Shown piece by piece: positions 1 through 8,366 of a stretch of 64,000 nucleotides of DNA; the stretch's first letter is position 1, and each line of letters starts with the position of its first letter. The DNA is taken from positions 1 through 64,000 of the forward strand of contig NZ_MRCB01000020.1 in NCBI RefSeq assembly GCF_001904635.1, in the 5' to 3' direction. The translations under genes and the position numbers were made by a program. The notes beneath the pieces were generated by a model. It searched no databases, was not told the DNA's origin, and was given only the letters and a program-made list of their open reading frames with translations. The DNA is from Hydrococcus rivularis NIES-593. Its GTDB lineage: Bacteria > Cyanobacteriota > Cyanobacteriia > Cyanobacteriales > Microcystaceae.

Positions 1-44
1 GGTAGCTAAAGTTCTCTTTTGGCTGCCGTTCTTTCTTTTTTAGT

Positions 45-749
45 CTAAACTCCAGTGACGGAGGTCGCTTCAAATTTATATCCGACGCCCCTAACCGTTT
101 GAATCAAAGCTGGATGGGAAGTATCAGTTTCTATCTTTTTGCGAATTTGGCCGATATGGACATCGACGACTCTTTGATCGCCAACATAGTCGTACTCCCA
201 AACGCGATGAATGAGTTCTGCACGACTCCAAACTCGACCGGGCTGACTGGCTAAACAGTATAACAAATCGAATTCTAGAGAAGTCAGGGTGACGAGATGG
301 TCGTTAACCATCACTTCTCGGCGTTCTGGATCGATGGTTAAATTCCCGAAGACAAGCGAATCCTTTTCTTCGGGAATAATCACTCGCCGACGCTTTAAAA
401 TAGCTCTAACTCGAAATTCTAGTTCTTGCAGATCGAAGGGTTTAGTAATATAATCGTCTGCTCCTTTTAAGAATCCCTCTTTTTTATCTTCAACATCAGT
501 ACGACTGGTAAGCATGAGAATGAAGACATTGGTGTTGCGCTGCATTTGCTCGCATAGGTTATACCCCAGCGCATCGGGTAAATTGACATCCAAAATGATC
601 AGGTCGGGGTTAAACTTGTTGAATAGATCGATAGCGGACTTTCCATCCGCTGCCGCCTGTACCTGATAAGTTTTCTGGCTCAGGAAGCGAACGATCAAGT
701 TACGAATTGCTGAGTCGTCGTCTACAACTAGAATCTTGGCAGAAGCCAT
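45..749 (-). CDS. OmpR/PhoB-family response regulator
   Basis: Two-domain transcriptional response regulator of 234 aa. The receiver domain (about residues 5-118) shows the acidic cluster D10-D12, the phospho-acceptor D54 in ILDVNLPD, and the conserved lysine K103 in the ITKPFD motif. The C-terminal winged-helix domain (about 130-228) ends with the family signature VRGVGYKFE. Phosphorylation by a partner histidine kinase should control DNA binding. No kinase gene lies beside it, so it is an orphan here, as is common for cyanobacterial regulators such as RpaA, RpaB and NblR. I cannot say which subgroup it belongs to, so no symbol is given. Its upstream region holds three successive hairpins. 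Confidence 0.93.
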   Translation of the reverse strand: MASAKILVVDDDSAIRNLIVRFLSQKTYQVQAAADGKSAIDLFNKFNPDLIILDVNLPDALGYNLCEQMQRNTNVFILMLTSRTDVEDKKEGFLKGADDYITKPFDLQELEFRVRAILKRRRVIIPEEKDSLVFGNLTIDPERREVMVNDHLVTLTSLEFDLLYCLASQPGRVWSRAELIHRVWEYDYVGDQRVVDVHIGQIRKKIETDTSHPALIQTVRGVGYKFEATSVTGV

Positions 750-817
750 GGCACTTGTTTTCCTGGTAAAAATTAGAAGCTAAATTGCTAGGATGTCAGG
801 TAAAGAGGGATTTTTTA

Positions 818-890
818 ACTAGATACTTACCTTATCTAGTGTTCGTTTCTCAAGCTAAACTATAGCTTGAGGAAGGATATTGATATCCTT
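818..890. promoter_or_regulatory. Three consecutive hairpins upstream of the response regulator
   Basis: In the 353-bp gap between two divergent genes there are three back-to-back inverted repeats. ACTAGATA pairs with TATCTAGT (818-825/833-840), CTCAAGCTA with TAGCTTGAG (849-857/863-871), and AAGGATAT with ATATCCTT (873-880/883-890). All three lie in the likely 5' leader or promoter of the minus-strand response regulator. The pairing is seen directly. Whether they are operators, leader structures or a terminator for upstream transcription is inference. The rest of the gap, 891-1102, shows nothing recognisable except the ribosome binding site of the next gene. Confidence 0.45.
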
Positions 891-1102
891 TTGTGATTTC
901 AGGAGCGTAAAAAAGCAGAAGCTCGATGGAATGAAAATCGAGGGAAAATGTAATCTAAAAGTAATGCATCTTTTTGAAGAAGCAAGACTTCTCGAAGGTT
1001 CATTCCGTTCGCTCAATCCGCTTTAGCTTTCCGCTCTCAAAATTAGTTTACCCTTTCCCACACGGTTACTTAACATCATGGCAATATCAAAGGAGGTTTT
1101 AG

Positions 1103-1729
1103 ATGAGCGAGCAAAATCCCTATGAAAGGCTAGGAGTCACTGAAAATGCCTCCTTTGAGGAGATCCAAGCAGCGAAGCAGCGCTCGATCGAACAGTATCG
1201 AGACGACAGTCAAGTTCTTGAAAGCATTGAGGCAGCTTATGATGCCATTATCATGGATCGTCTGAGAATGCGCCAAGAAGGAAGAATCAAGGTACCAGAT
1301 AGAATCCGCTTCCCTGAAAAGCTTGCTGAGGTATCTCCTCTACCTCCCTCTGTTTCAGTGTCTAAATCTCCTAGTTGGTTGCAGCGCGCGATCGATACGC
1401 CATCTCAGTCAGATCTTCTCTGGTCGATCGCGGTTTTCCTAATTTTGTCGATTCTAACGGTTTTTTCCCAAAATAACAGCGAATCGGTGCTTCCTTTGCT
1501 AATGGCGATAGGAGTTTGTGCTAACATTTATCTGCTCAATCGCAAAGAGCAACGTTTGGGGCGCGCTGTATTATTCACCGTGCTGGGTTTGCTCTTGGGA
1601 ATTGGATTGGGAAGTGGCTTGGCATCTTTACTGGGATTGCCCAGTAGCTCATTTATGTTAAGTGTCGAACAGTTGGCTTGCCTTGTGACGTTTGGCTTGT
1701 TCTGGCTGATTAGTAGTTTTCTGCGTTGA
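1103..1729 (+). CDS. CPP1-like J-domain-related membrane protein
   Basis: 208 aa protein of the CPP1-like family (DUF3353; chaperone-like protein of POR1). The N-terminus begins NPYERLGVTENASFEEIQ, a J-domain-like helical region without an HPD motif, followed by a linker. From about residue 108 there are roughly four hydrophobic helices ending in LFWLISSFLR, so it is a membrane protein. In plants CPP1 stabilises protochlorophyllide oxidoreductase at plastid membranes; a similar chaperone role here is extrapolated from the family. AAAGGAGG lies 6 bases upstream of the ATG, which fixes the start. It converges with the HAD gene, with only 4 bases between the stops. Confidence 0.85.
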   Translation: MSEQNPYERLGVTENASFEEIQAAKQRSIEQYRDDSQVLESIEAAYDAIIMDRLRMRQEGRIKVPDRIRFPEKLAEVSPLPPSVSVSKSPSWLQRAIDTPSQSDLLWSIAVFLILSILTVFSQNNSESVLPLLMAIGVCANIYLLNRKEQRLGRAVLFTVLGLLLGIGLGSGLASLLGLPSSSFMLSVEQLACLVTFGLFWLISSFLR

Positions 1730-1733
1730 GGTT

Positions 1734-2429
1734 TTAGGAAATGGCATGGATAGCAGACATTACTAGATCGACGGCTTCACTGAGGTTCTTAGCGATATGG
1801 TCGGGTTGATATTGCTCTAATCGCTCGCGATCGCGAATGCCTGATAATACGCCAACTACTTTAATATTATGGGTTTTAGCGGCAATGATGTCAGCTTCGG
1901 TATCTCCTATCATCCAGGTATCGGCAGCGAGGGGTAATTCTCGGAGAGCTTTCTCCATTAATAAAGGTTTGTCTTCTACATCTGCCGTTTTGACATAATC
2001 GTCGCTTAAACAATAGCAGCGATCTGAGGGAAAAAATTTTCTGAGATCGTACTGCTCGAACGCTGCTTCCAATTCTCGCACTCGACGCATGGTCATGACG
2101 ACCAGATCGATTCCTTGCTTTTGTAGTCTTTCTAGGGTTTCTACAGCACTAGGAATGGGGCGATCGTAGACTAAATAGGAAAGCGTATGAACGGTTTGAC
2201 GGCGCAAGCGAGCAAATTTTCGGGCTTGGGCTTCGTCTAGACCCGAAAGAATGCCAATCTGTCGTTCTGGAACTTTTGTCCGTTTCAGCTCCCAAAATTT
2301 CGATTTGGATAGTTCGCGAACGGGTTGTTCGGGACGTTTTGTTTGTTCTAAGCAAAACTGATAAACGCGATAGTAGCGTTCTGAAACGTCCATGATGGGA
2401 CCGTCGAAGTCAGTAATCAGTCTTAACAT
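1734..2429 (-). CDS. HAD-family hydrolase (phosphatase)
   Basis: 231 aa member of the haloacid dehalogenase superfamily. Motif I is DFDGPIMD near the N-terminus (D8 and D10), a helical cap follows, motif II is the VVMTMRR stretch, and motif IV is GDTEADI with downstream KVVGVLSG. The layout and length suit a small-molecule phosphatase of the Gph/phosphoglycolate phosphatase type, but the substrate cannot be read from the sequence. The gene stands alone on the minus strand, with an ATG start and a long repeat-filled upstream region. Confidence 0.85.
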   Translation of the reverse strand: MLRLITDFDGPIMDVSERYYRVYQFCLEQTKRPEQPVRELSKSKFWELKRTKVPERQIGILSGLDEAQARKFARLRRQTVHTLSYLVYDRPIPSAVETLERLQKQGIDLVVMTMRRVRELEAAFEQYDLRKFFPSDRCYCLSDDYVKTADVEDKPLLMEKALRELPLAADTWMIGDTEADIIAAKTHNIKVVGVLSGIRDRERLEQYQPDHIAKNLSEAVDLVMSAIHAIS

Positions 2430-2535
2430 TAAGCGCTGTAAACAATATATTGTTAAGTTTTATATCAAAATTAGCTTAGCAGATACACTGTAACTATGAC
2501 AGCAGTTTCCATCTCGAAAAGACACACAAATTTTG

Positions 2536-2565
2536 GTAGGGGCAGATTTCTAAACCTGCCCCTAC
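2536..2565. repeat. Perfect inverted repeat GTAGGGGCAG/CTGCCCCTAC
   Basis: Ten-base perfect arms (2536-2545 and 2556-2565) separated by ten bases. Short palindromes of the GTAGGGGCAG type are frequent dispersed intergenic repeats in bacteria. There is no adjoining T-run on either strand, so it is more likely a REP-like element than a terminator. Confidence 0.6.
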
Positions 2566-2609
2566 TAAACCTTTTCCTAACATAAACATCGAAGTTAATG
2601 AATTTCCTG

Positions 2610-2960
2610 GAACCTATAGATCGAGTCCATTGAAACTAAGAGCTTGCACTCTTAGCAACAGGTACCTGGAAATTGATTTCCAGGCTTACATATCAAGTCC
2701 ATTGAAATTGAAAGCTTACCCCTTTGGCATCAACGCCTAGAACTCAAGTTCTAGGCGTTAATGCCAACTCGATTAAAATCGACTGAAATTCCTATTGGGT
2801 CTTCTTTAGAAGACTTTTTCGATCGCACGGAAAATGAATGACAACAGCGGTTGTTGAGAATAGTGCAAGATCTTATTTGAAATGGACTAAAACACTTGTT
2901 TAGTCTTTAGTCGTCTTTAGACGACTTGAAATATGAGGCAGCGATTTCAATCGCTGACTG
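2610..2960. repeat. Array of hairpin units between HAD gene and fabZ
   Basis: This gap holds no gene but at least five stem-loops in a row: 2665-2684 (CCTGGAAA arms), 2726-2765 (19-base arms with one mismatch, centred on AACTCAAGTT), 2799-2814 (GTCTTCT arms), 2909-2926 (AGTCGTCT arms) and 2939-2956 (CAGCGATT arms). Two direct copies of an AGTCCATTGAAA-containing unit start near 2626 and 2695, and an inverted AATGGACT lies at about 2881. The arms differ in sequence but share very short loops. This suggests degenerate copies of one palindromic repeat family, or a structured RNA. No open reading frame of interest is present. Confidence 0.6.
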
Positions 2961-2983
2961 ACAGCTCAGTTAAACCCAATTTC

Positions 2984-3478
2984 TCACTCAAACAGAGAAA
3001 ATAACATCTCTCCCTCTACCGCTAATTGGTCGTCAACCGTTGCCTTTCCATGCATTTTAGCAATTCGATTGAGCTTAAACGAGAGCAATTCCACTTCTAT
3101 GACCAGGCGATCGCCAGGAATGACCGGACGGCGAAAACGCATCTTATCAATCCCCGCATAGGCAAAAAATTTCCCTTTCATACCCGGAAGAAGGGTTAGT
3201 ACGATGCCGCCGACTTGTGCCATAGATTCTGCTAGCAGCACTCCCGGCACGATCGGACGACTGGGAATGTGTCCGGGAAAAAAAGGTTCGTTGATGGTGA
3301 AATTTTTGATGCCGACTGCACGTTTTCCAGGAACGTAATTGATAATGCGATCGACTAGCGCAAAGGGATAGCGATGGGGCAGGAGTGCTTGGATTTCTTC
3401 TACGGTAAAAGTCGTTTTTTCAGGCGAGGTTTGCTGTTGTTGGCGATCGACAGTATTGGTATTAATAGTGGAAGACAT
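2984..3478 (-). CDS. fabZ: 3-hydroxyacyl-[acyl-carrier-protein] dehydratase FabZ
   Basis: 164 aa. Cytosolic dehydratase of type II fatty acid synthesis, converting (3R)-hydroxyacyl-ACP to trans-2-enoyl-ACP. The hot-dog fold carries the catalytic histidine in [13 protein letters not shown] and the catalytic glutamate in [11 protein letters not shown]. An N-terminal extension of about 25 polar, Thr/Gln-rich residues precedes the [11 protein letters not shown] core. It follows lpxC on the same strand after 73 bases of simple-sequence DNA. In many cyanobacteria fabZ is followed by lpxA, but here the next DNA downstream is the hairpin array, so the cluster ends. Confidence 0.97.
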   Translation of the reverse strand: MSSTINTNTVDRQQQQTSPEKTTFTVEEIQALLPHRYPFALVDRIINYVPGKRAVGIKNFTINEPFFPGHIPSRPIVPGVLLAESMAQVGGIVLTLLPGMKGKFFAYAGIDKMRFRRPVIPGDRLVIEVELLSFKLNRIAKMHGKATVDDQLAVEGEMLFSLFE

Positions 3479-3488
3479 GGGTAATTAG

Positions 3489-3550
3489 ATATCAGTTAGT
3501 AGTTGGTAGTTAGTAGTTGGTAGTCAATAGTTGGTAGCTTTAGGCTACTA
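3489..3550. repeat. Simple TAGTTGGTAGT-type tandem repeat
   Basis: The short gap between lpxC and fabZ is filled with imperfect repeats of AGTTAGTAGTTGGTAGT. This simple sequence is typical of cyanobacterial intergenic regions. No function is evident. Confidence 0.6.
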
Positions 3551-3551
3551 T

Positions 3552-4388
3552 CTATGAACTACTGAGCGCTAACGTGCAAAGAGCTTTTGCCAGTTGAACG
3601 TGTAACTTATGGCTGGCTTTGTACGCAAGGAAATGAGCGACAGGAATCGTTCCTAGTAAACTTAAATCCCCTACTAAGTCTAAAAGTTTATGACGAACTG
3701 GCTCATTTGCAAACCTCAAGGGTGGATTTAGCCAACCAGAGCGACGATCGCAGACGAGGGCGTTCTCTAAACTTCCTCCTTTAATCAACCCAGCTTGTCG
3801 CAGTTGCTCGATTTGGTCGGCAAAACCGAAAGTTCGTGCGGGAGCGATCGCCTCGACGAAGCTTTCTGAAACGGGACTCCAACTGTGCCATTGATTGCCA
3901 ATTGCCTGGTAGGGAAAATCGATTCCGTAGGTAAAGCGAATCTCTGGGGCAGGTAAAGCGGCGACGAAACTATCTCCTTCTTGTATCCAGATGGGGGCAT
4001 CTAGAGATGCAACCCGTCGCGTCTGAGATAGGGGAATAATACCGACTTGGGCGATCGCGTCCGTCCAAACCTTTGCCGAACCATCTAGCAGCGGCACTTC
4101 TGCCCCATCAATTTCAATCCTGGCATTATCTACGCCACTGCCAGCCAATGCCGCGAGAAGATGCTCCACCGTGCCGACTGCACCTGCTGCGGTTGCGAGT
4201 TCTGTAGACAGCGTGGTCTGACGAACTGCTTCCACCCGTGCTGGGATTGAGGGGCATTCGGGCAAATCTACCCGCACAAAATAGCGCCCCTCTCCTGCCT
4301 TAGCTGGCAACACTCGCACGCAAGTCGTTGCCCCAGAATGCAGTCCTATGCCTGAAATTTCAAACGATCGCTCGATTGTCGTTTCCAT
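3552..4388 (-). CDS. lpxC: UDP-3-O-acyl-N-acetylglucosamine deacetylase LpxC
   Basis: 278 aa zinc-dependent deacetylase catalysing the committed step of lipid A synthesis. It begins with the expected [12 protein letters not shown]. The first zinc-site histidine is in [10 protein letters not shown], the later zinc ligands are in the [14 protein letters not shown] stretch, and the general-base region [12 protein letters not shown] lies near the C-terminus. Length is close to the roughly 280 aa usual in cyanobacteria. It sits between bamA and fabZ on the minus strand, so lipid A and outer-membrane protein assembly genes are probably transcribed together. A perfect palindrome lies immediately upstream. 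Confidence 0.97.
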   Translation of the reverse strand: METTIERSFEISGIGLHSGATTCVRVLPAKAGEGRYFVRVDLPECPSIPARVEAVRQTTLSTELATAAGAVGTVEHLLAALAGSGVDNARIEIDGAEVPLLDGSAKVWTDAIAQVGIIPLSQTRRVASLDAPIWIQEGDSFVAALPAPEIRFTYGIDFPYQAIGNQWHSWSPVSESFVEAIAPARTFGFADQIEQLRQAGLIKGGSLENALVCDRRSGWLNPPLRFANEPVRHKLLDLVGDLSLLGTIPVAHFLAYKASHKLHVQLAKALCTLALSSS

Positions 4389-4413
4389 CGATCTTGGTAA
4401 ATGATAACTTTAC

Positions 4414-4433
4414 GGGTGCAAAGCTTTGCACCC
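4414..4433. repeat. Perfect 20-bp palindrome between bamA and lpxC
   Basis: GGGTGCAAAG is followed directly by its reverse complement CTTTGCACCC. It lies in the 80-bp gap between the bamA stop and the lpxC start, next to TAACTGATAAC simple sequence. It may be a dispersed repeat or an intercistronic hairpin; there is no T-run characteristic of an intrinsic terminator. Confidence 0.7.
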
Positions 4434-4468
4434 CTACTGGTCACTGATAACTGATAACGGATAACTGT

Positions 4469-6880
4469 TTAAAACCTTTCTCCAATGCCAAAATGAAGCT
4501 GAGATTCTCCTTGGTCGTTCCATCCATAGTCTATCCGAATTGGACCGACAGGGGATTGAACCCGAACGCCAAGACCGTAGCCCAAACCGCTACCCGGTAA
4601 GTTCCGAACGTCGCCAGGAGCGCCGGGAACGCCACCGCTAGAACCCAGCGTCGTGCCGTAGTCGAGAAAGACAGCAGCCCCGATAAAATCAAGAATTGGG
4701 AAGCGATATTCAGCGGTTGCCTGAAAATAGCTGCGACCAACGCCAACTTCTCCTTCCCCGTAACCGCGCACCGAGTTACTACCACCGATAACAAAAGCTT
4801 CATAGGGCGGTAAATCTCCGAGGACAGTTCCTGCCTGAACGTTAAACGCGATCGTCTGGGGTAGCTTTTCTGAATCTTCAGCAAAGCCAAAGTCAATATA
4901 GTTAACCGGAATATAGTAACTGTAACTCGCTCTGAGACGACTCAAAAGAATATTACCGGAGCCGATAGGGACGCTTTGCTCCAAGCCCAAACGCAGGAAA
5001 GAACCGCTAGTTGGTTGTAAGGTATTATTGCGGTAATCCTGAGTCGCACCAAAACTGAAGACAAATAAGTCATCTTTACCGCTAGGACTAAAGGCTAAGT
5101 CTCGCAATCCGTCATCGCGCGAGGATCTGGGCGCGATATCGCCGTCTCCGTTCTCGATCTGAACGCGCTGGTAAGTAAATCCAGCTGAAAGTCGCCAATC
5201 TGGTCTTGTATAAGGATTTTCAGCGATCGGGCGCACAAAGGTAATGCCGCCTCCGGTACGAACGACGCGGGGACTATCGTCGCCATTCTCCGTGGTCAAG
5301 CGCGTGTCGTCCCCGTCAAATACCAAGGAAATCGACCGACGGCGGAAGGCATTAACCGTATAAGAAGTGCGGTAAGGATCGCCGCCAATCCAGGGATCGG
5401 TAAAGCTCACGTCAAACAGGAATTCTCGTTCCCCGATCTGCAATTCTGCTCCCAGGGTTTGGTTATTGCCGCCCAGATTCTGCTCTTGATAGCTCACCGT
5501 TCCAAATAAACCGCTATTGGAGCTAATCCCTGCACCTGCCGCCAGCGAGGCAGTATTGCCCTCGACCACATCGACATTAACAATGACTTGACGCGGGTCT
5601 TTTCCGGGGGAAAATGACAGCCTCGCATCCTCAAAGATCCCCAACCCAAAGACGCGCTGAAGATCCCTTTGCGCTATATTGCGGTTGAAGACATCTCCCG
5701 GCTTTAACTCTAATTCCCGCGTGACGATAAACGGTCGCGTGTCTCCTTCTTTTGGCTCGTCTTCTTCGTCGAAAAATCTGACCTGGATATCTTCGATAAC
5801 CCCTTCTGCGATTACCAAAGTAACGGTTCCATCTTCGGAAACTTTAGGAGATTCGATTACCTGTGCTAAATCGTAACCATTTTGGGAATACCACTCATTG
5901 ATTTTTTTAATCCCCTGTTGCAAGTCGCGCAAATTGAGAATCCTACCATACTGCTCCTTAAATGTCTCCTCTATCACTTGGTCGGGCAAAACGCGGGGTT
6001 TTTCTGTGGGAGGGACGGTTTGGATTTCTACGCGCTGTAGCACTGGATTGGGATCGACGGCAAAAGTGACGCGAACGCCTAGGGGAGTATCTTCTGGGGT
6101 GACTCTGACGTTGGCAAAGAAACCCGTAGCGTAGATAGCATTGATGTCTTCTTGTAGTTGAGAGCGGGTGGCAATTCGTCCCGGACGAGTGCGAATGGTG
6201 TTGTAGACCAGATCGGTCAATTCCGGAGGAGCACCGCTAACGAGTACTTCTGAGACGAGCACTCGCGCTTCTTCGGCAGGTGCTTCTTCAGGAGATTCTG
6301 CTCCATCTTCAGGTGCTGGGATTTCTGGAGCTGGAGTTGGGGAAGTTTCGGGCGCGGGGACTTGAGGAGGAGGCGTTTCTTGAGGCTTAGGGGCGCTTTG
6401 TTGGGGAGCGGGAGCCTCCTGCGATTCGGAATCGGGGATTTGCAGGGTAGGAGTTTCTTCTGGCGTTTCAAAGGGTGGTGTTTGTGCAGTCAGCGTTTCG
6501 TGCAAGGCAGCGGTAGGCTTTGCTGGAGACGGAGAACCTACAGGCATGGAAACCCGCTGAGACTTGGAGTCGGAAGCACGAGGAGTTGCAGGCGCGATCG
6601 CATCGGCTAAGATTGACGGCTCGTCTGCTTGCGCAACTATCGTCGTTTCTAGAGAAAGACGATTTTGCAGCTCTTGCGCAAAAGCCGTCTGAAGCTTGCT
6701 CTTTTGTCTGTCGGAAGGGTTGACTTTCTCCTTGAGCCAAGCGGTTTCTGCCGAGGAGAGAATTGGGTCGGTGGTTTCTCCCCTAGCCGAACTAGCTAAG
6801 TTGAGCACTGCTGTCGCAATAACTAGGGAAAAAACAACAGGAGACAGCTTCACATTTATGATTTTGTCGAGCACGTCCAC
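4469..6880 (-). CDS. bamA: BamA/Omp85-family outer membrane assembly protein
   Basis: 803 aa. Inserts beta-barrel proteins into the outer membrane. A signal peptide (about 1-35, ending ASSARGE) is followed by a long Pro/Glu/Ala-rich linker (about 90-205), three POTRA domains (about 207-440) and a C-terminal 16-strand-type barrel (about 445-803) ending in phenylalanine (GIGERF), the usual barrel-insertion signal. Three POTRAs, rather than the five of proteobacterial BamA, is normal for cyanobacterial Omp85 and chloroplast Toc75. The proline-rich periplasmic linker, probably crossing the peptidoglycan layer, is also a cyanobacterial trait. It lies downstream of purC and upstream of lpxC/fabZ. 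Confidence 0.95.
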   Translation of the reverse strand: MDVLDKIINVKLSPVVFSLVIATAVLNLASSARGETTDPILSSAETAWLKEKVNPSDRQKSKLQTAFAQELQNRLSLETTIVAQADEPSILADAIAPATPRASDSKSQRVSMPVGSPSPAKPTAALHETLTAQTPPFETPEETPTLQIPDSESQEAPAPQQSAPKPQETPPPQVPAPETSPTPAPEIPAPEDGAESPEEAPAEEARVLVSEVLVSGAPPELTDLVYNTIRTRPGRIATRSQLQEDINAIYATGFFANVRVTPEDTPLGVRVTFAVDPNPVLQRVEIQTVPPTEKPRVLPDQVIEETFKEQYGRILNLRDLQQGIKKINEWYSQNGYDLAQVIESPKVSEDGTVTLVIAEGVIEDIQVRFFDEEDEPKEGDTRPFIVTRELELKPGDVFNRNIAQRDLQRVFGLGIFEDARLSFSPGKDPRQVIVNVDVVEGNTASLAAGAGISSNSGLFGTVSYQEQNLGGNNQTLGAELQIGEREFLFDVSFTDPWIGGDPYRTSYTVNAFRRRSISLVFDGDDTRLTTENGDDSPRVVRTGGGITFVRPIAENPYTRPDWRLSAGFTYQRVQIENGDGDIAPRSSRDDGLRDLAFSPSGKDDLFVFSFGATQDYRNNTLQPTSGSFLRLGLEQSVPIGSGNILLSRLRASYSYYIPVNYIDFGFAEDSEKLPQTIAFNVQAGTVLGDLPPYEAFVIGGSNSVRGYGEGEVGVGRSYFQATAEYRFPILDFIGAAVFLDYGTTLGSSGGVPGAPGDVRNLPGSGLGYGLGVRVQSPVGPIRIDYGWNDQGESQLHFGIGERF

Positions 6881-7025
6881 ACACCACCAAAAATAAGTAT
6901 TGTCAATTTTGGTCTACTATTTAATATTGACCAAACGACTGGCAACAAGTTACTAACATAGCACAGAGAAGATTAGTAACCGAAGATAGAGACTGTATCT
7001 AATTTGCAATGTTCCGATCGCTCTC

Positions 7026-7763
7026 TCATTGGTTGCGCAACTGGGCAATTTGTTCTAAAACCCGTTGCTGGACTCGCTGATAAGCAGATTCTACCTCTCC
7101 TAAATCTCGACGAAATCGATCTTTATCCATGACTCTTGCTTTGGGGTCGGTTTCGGCTTTATCCCACAAACGACAAGTATCGGGACTGATTTCATCGGCT
7201 AAGAGCAACTGTCCCCCAGAATCTAGCCCAAATTCTAGTTTGAAGTCTACTAGAGTAATTCCGCAGCGTTCGAAAAACTCGCGCAAATGTTGGTTGATTT
7301 TGAGGGCCATTGCTTCTATTTGCTCTAGCTGTTGCGGTGTGGCTAGCTCTAAAATGGCCAGGCGATCGCGGGTGAGCAGGGGATCTCCAAGGGCATCATT
7401 TTTTAGATAAAATTCTACTAGGGGATATGGTAAGATTTTTCCCTCAGGCAAACCCGTCTGTTTGCAAAGACTGCCAGCCGCGATATTTCTGACGACAACT
7501 TCTATGGGAAGAATTTTGACGGCTTTGACGCGCATGCGATCGCGTTCGGGGCGATCGATATAGTGAGTAGGAATTCCCAGAGATTCTAACCATTCAAATA
7601 AAGCCGCCGAAATCGCACAGTTGATTTCTCCTTTTCCCCGAATTTGCCCTCGTTTTTGAGCGTTAAACGCAGTTGCATCATCTTTAAAGTAGGTCAGGAG
7701 GATTTCTTCGTCTTCTGTCGGGTACAGAATCTTGGCTTTTCCTTCATATAGTTTTTCTACCAT
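7026..7763 (-). CDS. purC: Phosphoribosylaminoimidazole-succinocarboxamide synthase (SAICAR synthetase)
   Basis: About 245 aa. ATP-dependent ligation of aspartate to CAIR in purine synthesis. Visible family signatures are KLYEGKAKILYPT at the N-terminus, the FNAQKRGQIRGKGEIN segment, LPIEVVVRNIAAGSLCK, and the C-terminal LLLADEISPDTCRLWD motif. The chosen ATG gives MVEKLYEGKAK, matching family N-termini, with GGAAGG just upstream. An in-frame ATG at 7775 would add four residues. Gene order purC-bamA-lpxC-fabZ is a recurring cyanobacterial arrangement; the purC link to envelope genes looks positional, not functional. Confidence 0.97.
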   Translation of the reverse strand: MVEKLYEGKAKILYPTEDEEILLTYFKDDATAFNAQKRGQIRGKGEINCAISAALFEWLESLGIPTHYIDRPERDRMRVKAVKILPIEVVVRNIAAGSLCKQTGLPEGKILPYPLVEFYLKNDALGDPLLTRDRLAILELATPQQLEQIEAMALKINQHLREFFERCGITLVDFKLEFGLDSGGQLLLADEISPDTCRLWDKAETDPKARVMDKDRFRRDLGEVESAYQRVQQRVLEQIAQLRNQ

Positions 7764-8005
7764 AGAACCTTCCATTTTTAATACAAAGAATTGATAATAG
7801 CGATCGCGCTGAGACTACGACAATTGTAAAACTTTCATTGCTATACAAACTGGCGCTATAGCATAGTTCGAGTTCTTCTGTTAAATTTGAATTCAGCAAA
7901 AGTTAATAATAGATTAACATTAGGTTAATAAAAGACTAAGTCAACTTAAACACCAATAGCGTTCGATCTCCATAAAATAAGGATAATTCAGGCAGGGCGA
8001 TAGCA

Positions 8006-8287
8006 ATGGCAGCTAACAGAGACAAAGAAGACTTCCTCTATCCTCGCAGTCCCTATCGGGGTGAGGTGAAGCCAGAAAATCTGGTCTTCAACGCCAATTT
8101 ACAAGAATTTGCCCAACGAGTCAGCTATATCTGTAATTTAGAAACTGGCGGCAAGATCGCTCCCGAAGAAGCTTACGAGCAAATCAAGGCGCTTTGGAAG
8201 GAACTCAGACAAAGCAAAAAGCAACTAGGGATTGGAGAAAATCCTTTTGCTGGCGGTAGCGATGATAAGGAGAATAAAAACGAATAG
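8006..8287 (+). CDS. Small conserved cyanobacterial protein (possible DUF7219)
   Basis: 93 aa, soluble, highly charged, with an Asp/Lys/Glu/Asn-rich tail. The core NRDKEDFLYPRSPYRGE followed by ENLVFNANLQEFAQRVSYI and a helical ALWKELRQSKKQLG looks like a small widespread cyanobacterial family; I believe it is DUF7219 but cannot check. No catalytic motif, signal peptide or membrane segment is visible. The function is unknown. It is followed 79 bases later by an ABC permease gene on the same strand; that gap contains TAACTGATAAC simple sequence. Confidence 0.75.
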   Translation: MAANRDKEDFLYPRSPYRGEVKPENLVFNANLQEFAQRVSYICNLETGGKIAPEEAYEQIKALWKELRQSKKQLGIGENPFAGGSDDKENKNE

Positions 8288-8366
8288 CGATCGCGACTTA
8301 GTAACCAGCGACCCAGTTATCGGCAATAGGCTATAAACTGATAACTGACAACTGGTAACTCAATAG

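Noticed and set aside
2600-2980. CRISPR array in the hairpin-rich gap
   Set aside because: Units differ in sequence, lack constant-length spacers, and are palindromes rather than uniform direct repeats; no cas genes are near.
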